Shown here one piece after another: positions 33,574 through 43,138 of a stretch of 64,000 nt of DNA (position 1 is the stretch's first letter; every line of letters starts with the position of its first letter). The stretch covers positions 21,426 through 85,425 of the forward strand of contig CALRYY010000006.1 in assembly GCA_943372515.1 (NCBI GenBank), read 5' to 3'. The stretch comes from RAM1 sp943372515 (lineage in GTDB: Bacteria > Pseudomonadota > Gammaproteobacteria > Burkholderiales > Burkholderiaceae_C). The notes under the pieces were generated by a model, which had not been told where the DNA came from, made no database searches, and was given only the letters and a program-made list of their open reading frames with translations. A program made the position numbers and the translations under genes.

Positions 33574-35236
33574 TGCGTGGGTCGGTGTCCCCCGCCAACG
33601 CCGCCGCAAACCCCGAACTCTCAAACAGCGCCCGCGGCTGCGCCTGCAGCGCATCCACCCGCAGCGTGCCGCCGCGCGCCAGCACGGCCTTGTGCAGCTG
33701 GCGCAGGGCGTCCAGGCCCGACGCGTCCAGCGACACCAGTTGCAGGGCGTCCAGCACCACTTCGGGTGCGTCCGGGCCTGCTTCCACGGCCTGCATGGCC
33801 ACGTCGATCTTGGCGACCGCGCCAAAGAACAGCGCGCCGTACAGCTTGAAGGTGAATCGCCGGCCGTCCTGCGCGATCAGCTCCACGCGGAACAGCGAGC
33901 TCATGCGCCGGATGAACAGCGCGCAGGCCGCCACCAGCCCCACCTGCACCGCCACCGTCAGGTCGAACACCACGGTGAGAAAGAACGTGCCCAGCATCAG
34001 CACGCGGCAATGGCTGCTGTACTGGCGCAGGCGGGCAAAGGCATGCCATTCGCCCATGTTCCAGGCCACGAACAGCAGGATGCCCGCCAGCACCGCCAGC
34101 GGCACGTGCAGCGCCAGCGGCGCGGCCAGCAGCACCACGGCCGCCAGCGTCAGCGCATGCACCATGCCCGCCACCGGCGAAGTGGCGCCGGCGCGCACGT
34201 TGGTCACGGTGCGCGCGATGGTGCCCGTGGCCGGCATGCCGCCGAAGAACGGTGTCACGAAGTTGGCCACACCCTGGGCCATGAGCTCCTGGTTGGGGTC
34301 GTGGCGGCGCTGCGTGCCCAGCTGGTCGGCCACGCGCGCGCACAGCAGCGATTCAATGGCGCCCAGCAGCGCAATGGTCAGCGTGGGCGTGACCAGCAGC
34401 TTGACCGTTTCCCATGAAAAATCAGGCAAAGCGAAGGACGGCAGGCCCTGCGGTATGCCGCCAAAGCGCGAGCCAATCGTTTCTACCGGCAGGTGCAGGA
34501 TCCCCGCAAACACCGTCAGCGTGACCAGCGCCACGATGGGCCCCGGCATGCGCGAGGTGACGCGCACGGCGCGCCCCATGCCGGGCAGCTCCAGCGCGTG
34601 GTGAACGGCATGGTGCACGGCGGATTTCTCGTTCCACAGGCGCGGCCAGACAAACAGGCCCAGCACGCAGGCCAGCCCCAGCCCGAAGGCATAGGGGTTG
34701 AAGGTGTCCAGGTGCTGCCCCATGACCTTGAGCTGCGTGAAGAAGTCCGCCGGCATCTTGGGCACGGTCAGGCCCAGCCAGTCGCGCAGCTGTGACGCGG
34801 CAATCAGCACGGCAATGCCGTTGGTAAAGCCGATGACGATGCTGACCGGCACATAGCGCACCAGCGTGCCCAGCTTGAGCAGCCCCAGCACAAACAGCAG
34901 CACGCCCGCGCAGGCGGTGGATATCAGCAGGTTGGCCAGGCCGTAACGCTCGACAATGCCGTAGACGATCACGATGAACGCGCCAGCCGGCCCGCCAATC
35001 TGCACGCTGGAGCCGCCCAGCGCCGAGATGAGAAAGCCCGCGATGATGGCCGTCCACAGCCCCGCCTGCGGCGACAGGCCCGACGCGATGGCAAATGCCA
35101 TGGCCAGCGGCAGCGCCACGATGCCCACCGTCACGCCCGCGCCCACGTCGGCCATGAAGCGGCCGCGGTCGTAGCCGCGCAGCGAATCGATCAACCGGGG
35201 GTGAAAGCCCGCCAGGTGCAGGCGGGGCGGGGTCAA
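33563..35236 (-). CDS. SulP-family inorganic anion transporter with STAS domain
   Basis: The 557-residue inner-membrane protein has about 10-12 hydrophobic helices, starting with VGAGVTVGIVALPLAMAFAIASGL and the SulP signature GPAGAFIVIVYGIV. It ends in a cytoplasmic STAS domain (VVLDALQLVSLDASGLDAL). SulP proteins carry sulfate, bicarbonate or C4-dicarboxylates; the substrate is not resolved. I choose TTG 35236, just after the upstream lipoprotein stop, with GGCGGAGA as ribosome site. A start at 35287 is possible but would overlap that gene. Confidence 0.9.
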   Translation of the reverse strand: MTPPRLHLAGFHPRLIDSLRGYDRGRFMADVGAGVTVGIVALPLAMAFAIASGLSPQAGLWTAIIAGFLISALGGSSVQIGGPAGAFIVIVYGIVERYGLANLLISTACAGVLLFVLGLLKLGTLVRYVPVSIVIGFTNGIAVLIAASQLRDWLGLTVPKMPADFFTQLKVMGQHLDTFNPYAFGLGLACVLGLFVWPRLWNEKSAVHHAVHHALELPGMGRAVRVTSRMPGPIVALVTLTVFAGILHLPVETIGSRFGGIPQGLPSFALPDFSWETVKLLVTPTLTIALLGAIESLLCARVADQLGTQRRHDPNQELMAQGVANFVTPFFGGMPATGTIARTVTNVRAGATSPVAGMVHALTLAAVVLLAAPLALHVPLAVLAGILLFVAWNMGEWHAFARLRQYSSHCRVLMLGTFFLTVVFDLTVAVQVGLVAACALFIRRMSSLFRVELIAQDGRRFTFKLYGALFFGAVAKIDVAMQAVEAGPDAPEVVLDALQLVSLDASGLDALRQLHKAVLARGGTLRVDALQAQPRALFESSGFAAALAGDTDPRIKS

Positions 35237-35240
35237 GGTG

Positions 35241-35450
35241 TCAGTCTCCGCCGGGGATGACGGCGTTGGCTGCGGCGCCCACGGCACGGCCGGTCAGGCG
35301 CACGGCGCCGATGGTGGCGTCTGCGGCCAGGCCGACGGTCTTGACGGCCACCGTGGCGGCCGTGTCGGCCACGGCGATGACCGCGCAGCCCTGCAGGAGC
35401 GCGGTGGCGGCCAGCAGGGCCGCCGTGAGCGTGCGTGCGCGAGAGAACAT
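35241..35450 (-). CDS. Small lipoprotein (69 residues)
   Basis: The protein has a signal peptide with lipobox LLQGC (Cys at about 22) followed by an Ala/Val/Gly-rich mature part (TAATVAVKTVGLAADATIGAV). Small lipoproteins of this kind are frequent in Comamonadaceae and have no known role. It sits directly upstream of sulP on the same strand, and the pair is probably co-transcribed. Confidence 0.82.
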   Translation of the reverse strand: MFSRARTLTAALLAATALLQGCAVIAVADTAATVAVKTVGLAADATIGAVRLTGRAVGAAANAVIPGGD

Positions 35451-35517
35451 GGCTAAGACCCCAGTGAACTGTGACGAGGACCGATTTTACGGCGCCGCCC
35501 GGGCCTGCCCCCGCGCT

Positions 35518-38361
35518 TCAGGTGGTGTGCACCGCCAACGGGTCCTCGTGCAGGATGCCCAGCGGGGTGGCGTATTCGGTGTGCACCTCACCCTCGCCCG
35601 TGGCCATCATCTGCGTCTGACAGCCCGGCGGCAAGACGAACTGCGTGTCGTTGTCTTCAAAGCCCCGGTTGTCGACCACGATCTTCAACTGGCCGGGCGG
35701 GTGCGCCAGGCCGCCGAACTCCAGCACCGGTTGCCAGGGCACCTCCAGTTGCGCCAGGGTCTTCACTTCGTTCAACCCTTCGGCGATGAATACCGGGTCC
35801 GCCAGGCCGTCGGCCGGTTTCGGCATCAACACGCGGGTGATACCGACGCCCCCCTTGGCCACGGCATGCTGCTGCAAGGCCTGCCACGCGGCCGGTGTCA
35901 AGGCGCACGCCAGGCCCCGGTAGCGCGGGGGCAGGGCGTACAGGTCCAGTGTCTTGCCGTCAGGCGACAGGCAGCCCAGCAGCGCCTGTGCCGCAGCGCC
36001 GGCCACGGACGTGTCCAGCCCGGCGGCCAGGCGCTGCAAGTGCGCCTGCGACGCCAGCGGCACCAGCGCGTTGCGCAACGCGGCCAGAGCCGGTGCCTCG
36101 GCAGGATCGGGTGGGATCACCGGCAACGGCGCCGTTGTGCCGGATTCGCCCGTGCCTGTGGTGGACGGGGATTTGTCGTCCTGTTTTTCGCGCGAGATCG
36201 CCTCGGCAATTTTCTTTTGCAGCCGCTCGTTCCACGCGGCTTGACGTTTCAGCTGGTCCTGCTGTGTCGGCCCGGCGTGTTCGGCCAGGGACGCGTTGAC
36301 ACGGGCCATGGCTTTTTCGACTGCATCGGGGTCGACGCCCAGCGCCTCCAGCAAGGTCAGCGTGTCGCGGTCAGGCAGGCCGGCGTCCAGGATGCCGCAC
36401 ATCATCGCCGCCGTGCGCTCCGGGGAGAGTTCCAGCGCGGCCTGTGCGGGCGTGCCGTAGTCGCCTCGCGCGCCCAGCAGCCTGATCTTGTCCGCCAGCG
36501 GCAGGTTGGACGCGGTGATTTCGCGCACATAGGCATGGATCGATGCTTCCGGCGCGGAGGGTGGCCTGACGCGAGCCATTTTTTCCAGGGTGGGCACGCC
36601 GTCGCGCGGCGCCGCCAGCAGGTTCAACAGGTATCCATGGCCCAGCGCGCCGGGCGGGCACGCCAGCAGCGCGCGCAGATAGGCCGTGGCGGCGGCAGGG
36701 TCGCTGCGTTCGCAGGCCAGTTGCAACGCCGGTTTGCCGCTCAGGTCATCGGCCCGCAGGCGGCGCCATTTGTTGTCGTCGTCCATCTCCGACTCCAGGA
36801 TGCTGCCAACCCCCAGGCTGATGCTGTCGGCCGCCCCCCGGCTTGCCGCTACCACGAGGAATTTCCCCGTCTGGGTGTCTTTCAAATCCACGTGCACGCC
36901 GGCCTGGTGCGACGGCGCTGCCGGCGCCGGGCCCGTGCGTTGCTCGGGTGGCACCCATCGCACCAGCGAGCCGAGCTTGGGCGTGCCGGGGAAATACCGG
37001 TTCACGGCGTCCGCGGGCAGCCACGTACCCAGGGTACGGTCCAGGAACCATGCGGGGTCATGGGCCACCACGCGCCGGTGTGTGCTGGTTTCGTTCGGGT
37101 CATAGATGTTGAGCACATATTCACGCTGCATCACCCCGCCGTGTTCGCGCTCTTTCACCCGCAGCTCGATGCCCAGCATGTGGTTGGGCGTGATGGCGGC
37201 AAAGCTGCGTGTTTCGCCGGGGCTCATCTGCCGGAGCTGCTGGCTGATCATGGCGCCGAAGTTGTTGGTGTCGAACAAGGCCTGCGGCCGGGTGCTGTAC
37301 AGCAGCGCTTCTTCCTCGCGGATGGTGTCGTCGGTGACGCGCTGCTGAATGTCGCTGGTGCTCTGGAAGGTGTTGTAAGGAAAGGGCTTGCCGGCCTGCT
37401 TGCTGTCCGGCGGCGCCTGCTCCTTCGCCTGACGGTGGGCGTGGCGCTCCATCAGCCACAGGGTGCCCAGTGTGCGGCACAGGATGTCGTCGCCACTTTG
37501 TTCCAGGATGGACGTCGTGACCGAGCCGAACTTGCTTTCGCCGTTCAGCTGCATGCGCACGTTCAACTCCTGCGGCAGCAAGCTCCCGGTGGTGTGGTGG
37601 TAGGCCGCGCCGGCCAGGGTGACGGGGGCTCCGATCTGCTGGCCTTTGCCGTCCACGTACAGGACCCGGGACTTGTGCAGGGCGACATCGGGCACGTTCG
37701 CCCGGACCTCGCTGCCGGCCGGCGCGTGGATCGTCAGGTCCGACACAGGGCCTTCGATTTCGATGAACAGGCGCCCGGGATGCGAGGGTTGCAACTGACC
37801 CAGATCCAGCGTGCCGGTGCCCTGGCCGGGCGGCAACATGATGTGAACGTGCTGCAGGTCAGGCAGGCGCGACAGGCTCGTGAGCAGCGCCCTCGGATCC
37901 ACCTGTGGCGGCAGGGTCACTTTGGTGATGCCCGTGCCGTTTTGTTGCAGCACATACTCGTTCAGTGCTGTCCAGGCCTCGGGCGCAAAGGCAACCAGGT
38001 CCGCCCAGCGCAGCCGCAGCCCGGTGCCCGGCTGCGCGCTGGTCAGGGACTTCTGGTCATCGCTGCAGAACGAATCCAGATCTGTTTCCATGAACCACAT
38101 CAGGTTGAGTTGCGTCCCAGTGAGGCATTCGTCCATCGCTGAGATGGCGCCCAGGGCGCGGGCCTGGCTGCCCTCGGACAGCGGGCCGCCAGCGGCCTGC
38201 TGGAAAGCATCCAGGCAAAGCTGGGTCAGGCTGGCGGCATGATCGGGCTCGGAGCCCTCTGACGATCCGTCCAGCGCAAAAGGCCCGTCATGCGGTTGTG
38301 GTGTGGCAGAACGTGAAACCGACAGCGCCGAAGCAGGGCGGGAGCAAGGGGGAGTGTCCAT
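35518..38361 (-). CDS. ShET2/EspL-like type III effector candidate with ankyrin-like region
   Basis: The 947-residue protein has a Ser-rich N-terminus. Its central region shows the ShET2/EspL pattern: SFAAITPNHMLGIELRVKE (His394), then YVLNIYDPNETSTHRR (Asp421). Cys295 in DDILCRTLGTLW is a candidate nucleophile for the papain-like Cys-His-Asp protease known in EspL. Following it, GKPALQLACERSDPAAATAYL (~600-620) resembles an ankyrin unit, also as in EspL. An internal duplication brackets the core: 124-151 and 820-847 share W-AL----------G-GIT-V--P. ATG 38361 is preceded by AAGG and is used in place of a longer frame. No T3SS genes are in the window. Confidence 0.65.
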   Translation of the reverse strand: MDTPPCSRPASALSVSRSATPQPHDGPFALDGSSEGSEPDHAASLTQLCLDAFQQAAGGPLSEGSQARALGAISAMDECLTGTQLNLMWFMETDLDSFCSDDQKSLTSAQPGTGLRLRWADLVAFAPEAWTALNEYVLQQNGTGITKVTLPPQVDPRALLTSLSRLPDLQHVHIMLPPGQGTGTLDLGQLQPSHPGRLFIEIEGPVSDLTIHAPAGSEVRANVPDVALHKSRVLYVDGKGQQIGAPVTLAGAAYHHTTGSLLPQELNVRMQLNGESKFGSVTTSILEQSGDDILCRTLGTLWLMERHAHRQAKEQAPPDSKQAGKPFPYNTFQSTSDIQQRVTDDTIREEEALLYSTRPQALFDTNNFGAMISQQLRQMSPGETRSFAAITPNHMLGIELRVKEREHGGVMQREYVLNIYDPNETSTHRRVVAHDPAWFLDRTLGTWLPADAVNRYFPGTPKLGSLVRWVPPEQRTGPAPAAPSHQAGVHVDLKDTQTGKFLVVAASRGAADSISLGVGSILESEMDDDNKWRRLRADDLSGKPALQLACERSDPAAATAYLRALLACPPGALGHGYLLNLLAAPRDGVPTLEKMARVRPPSAPEASIHAYVREITASNLPLADKIRLLGARGDYGTPAQAALELSPERTAAMMCGILDAGLPDRDTLTLLEALGVDPDAVEKAMARVNASLAEHAGPTQQDQLKRQAAWNERLQKKIAEAISREKQDDKSPSTTGTGESGTTAPLPVIPPDPAEAPALAALRNALVPLASQAHLQRLAAGLDTSVAGAAAQALLGCLSPDGKTLDLYALPPRYRGLACALTPAAWQALQQHAVAKGGVGITRVLMPKPADGLADPVFIAEGLNEVKTLAQLEVPWQPVLEFGGLAHPPGQLKIVVDNRGFEDNDTQFVLPPGCQTQMMATGEGEVHTEYATPLGILHEDPLAVHTT

Positions 38362-38481
38362 GGTCAGCCTTTCTGGCTGGCAGGCGGCTGGTGAACTCCC
38401 TGGCAAGGGCTTTTGCTTTAAACCGTTGCCATGATGCGTGCCTCGAAGGCTGAATGTAACTATCCGTACGTCTTGATCGTC

Positions 38482-40518
38482 TCAGCGCACCCGCATGCCC
38501 GGCTGCGCGCCCGCCGTGGGCTCCAGCACGTAGATGCCGGGGTTGGCTTTCTCGTCACCGTGGCTGGCGGCCAGCACCATGCCTTCGCTCACGCCGAACT
38601 TCATCTTGCGCGGCGCCAGGTTGGCGACCATCACCGTGTGTTTGCCGACCAGGTCCGCAGGCTTGTAGGCGCTGGCGATGCCGCTGAACACGTTGCGCGT
38701 GCGGCCCTCACCCACGTCCAGCGTCAGGCGCAGCAGCTTGGTGGAGCCTTCCACCGCTTCGCAGTTGACGATCTTTGCGATGCGCAGGTCGATCCTGGTG
38801 AAGTCATCAATCGTGATGGTGGGAGCCAGTTCTTCACCGCCGGGCGTGAGCTTTTCGGGCTCGGGTTCGGCCGGCGCTTCAAACAGCGCATCCAGCTGCT
38901 TCACATCCACGCGCTGCATCAAATGCTCGTACTTGCCCACCGTGTGGCCCGCGCCCAGCGGGGTGGCGGCGTTGCCCCAACCCAGCGGCGCGCATTGCAA
39001 AAATGCTTCGGCCTGCGCAGCCAGTGCCGGCAGCACGGGCTTCAGGCACGCCGTCAGCAGCTTGAACATCTCCAGGCACCAGCTGCCCACGGCCGCGGCT
39101 TCATCGGCCTTGCCTTCCTTGGTGAGCTTCCACGGTGCGGCGGCGTCAAACGCGGTGTTCACCACGTCGGCCACGGCCATGATCTCGCGCAGGGCGCGGG
39201 CGTAGTCGCGCGACTCGTACAGCGCCTTGACACTCGCGGCCAGCGCGGCGGCGTCCACCTCGGCCAGAGACGGCGCTGCCACCAGTTGGCCCCCCGGCAC
39301 AAACTTCACCGCCCGGCTGGCAATGTTCACGTACTTGCCGATCAGGTCGCTGTTGACCCGGGCCATGAAGTCGTCGGGGTTGAAGTCGATGTCTTCGTTG
39401 CGGCCGTTGAGCTTGGCGGCCAGGTAATAGCGCAGCCATTCCGGGTTCATGCCCAGGCTCAGGTACTTCAGCGGGTCCAGGCCGGTGCCGCGGCTCTTGC
39501 TCATCTTCTCGCCGTTGTTCACCGTCAGAAAGCCGTGCACAAAAATCTGGTTGGGCACCTTGCGGCCGCTGAAGTGCAGCATGGCGGGCCAGAACAGCGT
39601 GTGGAAGGTGATGATGTCCTTGCCGATGAAGTGGTACTGCTCCACGGTGGGGTCGGCGATGAAGGCGTCATAGTCCACGCCAATCTTGCCCAGGTAGTTC
39701 TTGAGCGAGGCCAGGTAGCCCACCGGCGCGTCCAGCCACACATAAAAGTACTTGCCGGGCGCGTCGGGGATCTCAATGCCAAAGTACGGCGCGTCGCGGC
39801 TGATGTCCCAGTCGCCCATCGCCGTCTTGCCGTTTTCATCGGGCACCAGCCATTCGCTGATCTTGTTCAGCACCTCGGTCTGCACCGCGCCGCTGTTGGT
39901 CCAGGTGTTCAGAAAGCTCAGGCAGCGCGGGTCCGACAGCTTGAAGAAGAAATGCTCCGACGTTTTCAGCACCGGCGTGGCGCCCGACAGGGCCGAATAC
40001 GGGTTGATCAGGTCCGTGGGGCTGTAGACCTTGGAGCAGACCTCGCAGTTGTCGCCGTACTGGTCCTTGGCGTGGCAGTTGGGGCATTCGCCCTTGATGA
40101 ACCGGTCGGGCAGGAACATGTTCTTTTCGGGGTCAAAGAACTGTTCAATCGTCTTGCTGGAAATCAGCCCATTGGCCTTCAGGTCGCGGTAAATCTGCTG
40201 GGCCAGCTCGTGGTTCTCGGGCGCGTCGGTGCTGTGCCAGTTGTCAAACGCGATGTGAAAGCCGTCCAGGTATTCCTTGCGGCCCGCGGCAATGCCGGCC
40301 ACAAAGGCCTGCGGCGTCACACCGGCCTTTTCAGCCGCAATCATGATCGGCGCGCCGTGGGCGTCGTCGGCGCACACAAAATGCACCTGGCTGCCCTGCA
40401 TGCGCTGGTGGCGCACCCAGATGTCGGCCTGGATGTACTCCATGATGTGGCCGATGTGGAACTTGCCGTTGGCGTAGGGCAGGGCGGTGGTGACAAAGAG
40501 CTTGCGCTGGGCAGACAT
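38482..40518 (-). CDS. metG: Methionyl-tRNA synthetase
   Basis: The 678-residue class I synthetase has the HIGH motif in ALPYANGKFHIGHIME and zinc-knuckle Cys pairs (CPNCHAKDQYGDNCEVC). KMSKS lies in GEKMSKSRGTG, and the C-terminal tRNA-binding domain has DLRIAKIVNCEAVEGSTKLL. The arrangement is the full-length proteobacterial dimeric type. It is divergent from the Mrp-like gene; the shared gap of 108 bp must hold both promoters. Confidence 0.97.
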   Translation of the reverse strand: MSAQRKLFVTTALPYANGKFHIGHIMEYIQADIWVRHQRMQGSQVHFVCADDAHGAPIMIAAEKAGVTPQAFVAGIAAGRKEYLDGFHIAFDNWHSTDAPENHELAQQIYRDLKANGLISSKTIEQFFDPEKNMFLPDRFIKGECPNCHAKDQYGDNCEVCSKVYSPTDLINPYSALSGATPVLKTSEHFFFKLSDPRCLSFLNTWTNSGAVQTEVLNKISEWLVPDENGKTAMGDWDISRDAPYFGIEIPDAPGKYFYVWLDAPVGYLASLKNYLGKIGVDYDAFIADPTVEQYHFIGKDIITFHTLFWPAMLHFSGRKVPNQIFVHGFLTVNNGEKMSKSRGTGLDPLKYLSLGMNPEWLRYYLAAKLNGRNEDIDFNPDDFMARVNSDLIGKYVNIASRAVKFVPGGQLVAAPSLAEVDAAALAASVKALYESRDYARALREIMAVADVVNTAFDAAAPWKLTKEGKADEAAAVGSWCLEMFKLLTACLKPVLPALAAQAEAFLQCAPLGWGNAATPLGAGHTVGKYEHLMQRVDVKQLDALFEAPAEPEPEKLTPGGEELAPTITIDDFTRIDLRIAKIVNCEAVEGSTKLLRLTLDVGEGRTRNVFSGIASAYKPADLVGKHTVMVANLAPRKMKFGVSEGMVLAASHGDEKANPGIYVLEPTAGAQPGMRVR

Positions 40519-40626
40519 GACGGGGGGCTTCTACTTGGGGAAACCACTGATTTTAGGAGTTATCGCTAAACTGCCCCATCGTTTCCATGCCCTGTTGTCC
40601 CCCCAAGCGCCCCAACAAGTCACACC

Positions 40627-41715
40627 ATGCCCACCCCAGACCAGCTCCTGCAAGCCCTGCAAACCGTCATTGACCCCAACACGGGCAAAGACTTTGTGTC
40701 CACCAAGGCCCTGAAAAACCTGCAGGTGCACGGCGGCGAGGTGTCGTTTGACGTGGAGCTGGGCTACCCCGCCAAAAGCCAGTTCCCCGCGCTGCGCTCG
40801 GCTCTGGTGGCCGCCGCCAAAACCGTGGCCGGTGTAGACAACGTGTCGGCCACCCTGAGCAGCAAGGTCGTGGCCCATGCCGCCCAGCGCGGCGTGAACC
40901 TGATGCCGGGCGTGAAGAACGTGATTGCCGTGGCATCGGGCAAGGGCGGCGTGGGCAAGAGCACCACGGCTGTGAACCTGGCGCTGGCCCTGGCGGCCGA
41001 GGGTGCTTCGGTGGGCCTGCTGGACGCCGACATCTACGGCCCCAGCCAGCCCATGATGACCGGCACCAGCGGCAAACCCGAAACGCTGGACGGCAAAACC
41101 ATGGAGCCCAAGATCGGCCACGGCCTGCAGGTCAATTCCATCGGCTTTCTGGTGGGTGAAGACCAGGCCATGGTCTGGCGCGGCCCCATGGCCAGCCAGG
41201 CGCTGGAGCAGCTGATCACGCAGACCAACTGGAAAGACCTGGACTATCTGATTGTGGACATGCCCCCGGGCACGGGCGACATCCAGCTCACGCTGTGCCA
41301 GAAGGTGCCGCTGACCGGCGCGGTGATCGTCACCACGCCGCAAGACATTGCGCTGATTGACGCGCGCAAGGGCATCAAGATGTTTGAAAAGGTGGGCGTG
41401 CCCATCTTGGGCATTGTGGAAAACATGGCTGTGCACGTGTGCAGCGCCTGCGGCCACCTGGAACACATCTTTGGCGTGGACGGCGGGCAAAAGATGGCGG
41501 CCGAATACAAGATGGATTATTTGGGTGCGCTGCCCCTGTCCATGAGCATCCGCCTGCAGGCCGACAGCGGCAAGCCCACCGTGGTGGCCGAGCCCGACAG
41601 CGACGCGGCCCGCCTGTATGGCGACATCGCGCGCAAGCTGGCGATCAAGGTCGCGCAAAAGGCCAAGGACTTTTCGTCCAAGTTCCCGACCATCACGATT
41701 TCCAAAAACACCTGA
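40627..41715 (+). CDS. apbC: Mrp/NBP35-family Fe-S cluster carrier ATPase
   Basis: The 362-residue protein has an N-terminal MIP18/DUF59 domain (about 1-90) and a deviant Walker A P-loop GKGGVGKSTTAVNLAL. MPPGTGDIQLTLCQ and the C-terminal CSAC pair that would bridge a Fe-S cluster across a dimer are present. Such proteins (Mrp, ApbC) deliver Fe-S clusters to apoproteins. It is divergent from metG and 17 bp before a LysR regulator gene. Confidence 0.94.
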   Translation: MPTPDQLLQALQTVIDPNTGKDFVSTKALKNLQVHGGEVSFDVELGYPAKSQFPALRSALVAAAKTVAGVDNVSATLSSKVVAHAAQRGVNLMPGVKNVIAVASGKGGVGKSTTAVNLALALAAEGASVGLLDADIYGPSQPMMTGTSGKPETLDGKTMEPKIGHGLQVNSIGFLVGEDQAMVWRGPMASQALEQLITQTNWKDLDYLIVDMPPGTGDIQLTLCQKVPLTGAVIVTTPQDIALIDARKGIKMFEKVGVPILGIVENMAVHVCSACGHLEHIFGVDGGQKMAAEYKMDYLGALPLSMSIRLQADSGKPTVVAEPDSDAARLYGDIARKLAIKVAQKAKDFSSKFPTITISKNT

Positions 41716-41732
41716 GCAAATAAAAGGCAGCC

Positions 41733-42677
41733 ATGAACCTGCTGGCGTCACTGCGTTACCTGGTGGCCCTGCAGGAGCACCGCCACTTTGGCCGCGCGGC
41801 GCAGGCCTGCCACATCACGCAGCCCGCGCTGTCCAACGCGCTGCGCGCGCTGGAGGGTGAATTTGGCGCGGTGATCGTCAAGCGCGGGCGCACCTTTGCC
41901 GGCTTTACGCCCGAGGGCGAACGCGTGCTGCAATCTGCCCGCCTGATGCTGCACGAGCGCGAGCTGCTGCAGCAAGACCTGGCCAGCGTGGCCGGGCGGC
42001 CGCAGGGGCGGCTGGTGATTGGCGTGGTGCCGGCGGCCGTGCCGGTGGCGGCGCGCTTTGCCGCGCAGCTGCAGGCCCTGCACCCGGGTATCACGCCCAC
42101 GGTGCGGTCCATGAGCTCGCCCGAGATTGAGGCGGGGCTGGACGACCTGATTCTGGACATGGGCCTGGGGTATACCGACCGCATGGGCACGGGTGGCGCC
42201 AAGCTGGACCAGGTGCCGCAATACGACGAACACTATTGGCTGGTGCGGCGTGCGCCGCAGCCCGCGGGCGCGGGGCTGTCACTGGGCGGCACCATCAGCT
42301 GGGCCGACGCGGCTAAAGAGCCGCTGTGCCTGCTGACGCCCGAAATGCACAACCGCACCATCGTGGACGGCGCCTTTGCCGCCGCAGGCGTGACGGTGAC
42401 CCCTGCCATGGAAACCAATTCCATCCTCACACTCGCGCTGGCCGTGCTGGAAGGCCAGGTGTGCAGCGTGGTGCCCGGCGCGGTACTGGGTGCCGTGATG
42501 GCCTGGCGCGAGCTGCAGGCATTGGCGCTGGTGGCGCCCGAGCTGCAAACGCCGGTGGGGTTCATGCTGGTGCGGGCTGCGCGGCATTCGCACACGGTGG
42601 AGGCGGCTTTGGCGCTGGCGCGCGATGCGGCTTGGCTGCGGCATGCGGCGCGGCATAGTGGGGTGTTGCGGGGTTAG
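41733..42677 (+). CDS. LysR-family transcriptional regulator
   Basis: The 314-residue protein has the LysR helix-turn-helix at the N-terminus (MNLLASLRYLVALQEHRHFG, then AACHITQPALSNALRALE-type sequence, here AQACHITQPALSNALRAL). A periplasmic-binding-protein-like effector domain follows. It resembles regulators of the CynR/cyanate or tricarboxylate type, but the effector is not identifiable. It follows the Mrp gene by 17 bp and marks the last core gene before accessory island 1. Confidence 0.92.
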   Translation: MNLLASLRYLVALQEHRHFGRAAQACHITQPALSNALRALEGEFGAVIVKRGRTFAGFTPEGERVLQSARLMLHERELLQQDLASVAGRPQGRLVIGVVPAAVPVAARFAAQLQALHPGITPTVRSMSSPEIEAGLDDLILDMGLGYTDRMGTGGAKLDQVPQYDEHYWLVRRAPQPAGAGLSLGGTISWADAAKEPLCLLTPEMHNRTIVDGAFAAAGVTVTPAMETNSILTLALAVLEGQVCSVVPGAVLGAVMAWRELQALALVAPELQTPVGFMLVRAARHSHTVEAALALARDAAWLRHAARHSGVLRG

Positions 42678-42704
42678 CTGTCCCTTGTTGGGCTGGCATC
42701 GCAC

Positions 42705-42959
42705 GCAAGGCTGTGGGTGGGGCCGTCGGCGCTTCACTTTGGCGCCCCTTCGCTTCGCTACGGGGTCCCCTTCGCTTCGCTACGGGGTCCCCTGCGCTCC
42801 TCAGAATCGAGGGGACGCTACGGGTCGATTTGTGCAATGGGCGCTGAACGCGCCATCGCAAAAATCGCTCCTTCGCTTGTCCGCTGCGCGGACCGACCCT
42901 CGATTGCTGCGGTGCTCGGCGCCAAAGAGGCGCACCGCCGGCCCCACCCACAGCCTTGC
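42705..42959. repeat. MITE-like element copy 1 (255 bp)
   Basis: Perfect 20-bp terminal inverted repeats: left GCAAGGCTGTGGGTGGGGCC at 42705-42724 and its exact complement at 42940-42959. The symmetry extends inward imperfectly (CTTTGGCGCC and GGCGCCAAAG), so the whole element can fold into a long hairpin. It contains no plausible gene. A 22-bp unit (CCCCTTCGCTTCGCTACG plus GGGT) is tandemly duplicated inside this copy but single in copy 2. Confidence 0.85.
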
Positions 42960-43079
42960 AGGCTACAGGGTTGGTGCGCCACTGGCGGTTTCCGGTAAGG
43001 CTTGTGCTGGGCCAAAGGGGCGGGACTGATTCCCGCCTTGAGCAAGTGCCGTTCCCCTCAGATTGGGGGATGCGGGCTA

Positions 43080-43108
43080 TCGACCGTGTGAGGTAGGCTG
43101 GCTATAGC
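43080..43108 (+). promoter_or_regulatory. Conserved promoter of island 1
   Basis: TCGACC and TATAGC are separated by 17 bp, matching a sigma-70 layout. The same elements with the same spacing occur in island 2 at 53735-53763. Just upstream lies CCCCTCAGATTGGGG, a short palindrome also conserved. It would drive the leader ORF and the downstream genes. Confidence 0.6.
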
Positions 43109-43138
43109 GGCGCGCAGGGGCAAATTCAAGGAGGCGGT

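Noticed and set aside
35257..38142. 961-codon plus-strand open frame opposite the ShET2-like gene
   Set aside because: It is antisense to a gene with recognisable motifs and has the Arg/Gln/His-rich composition typical of GC-rich shadow frames.
38431..40569. 712-codon plus-strand open frame opposite metG
   Set aside because: metG is certain on the other strand; the frame has no domain and a shadow-like composition.
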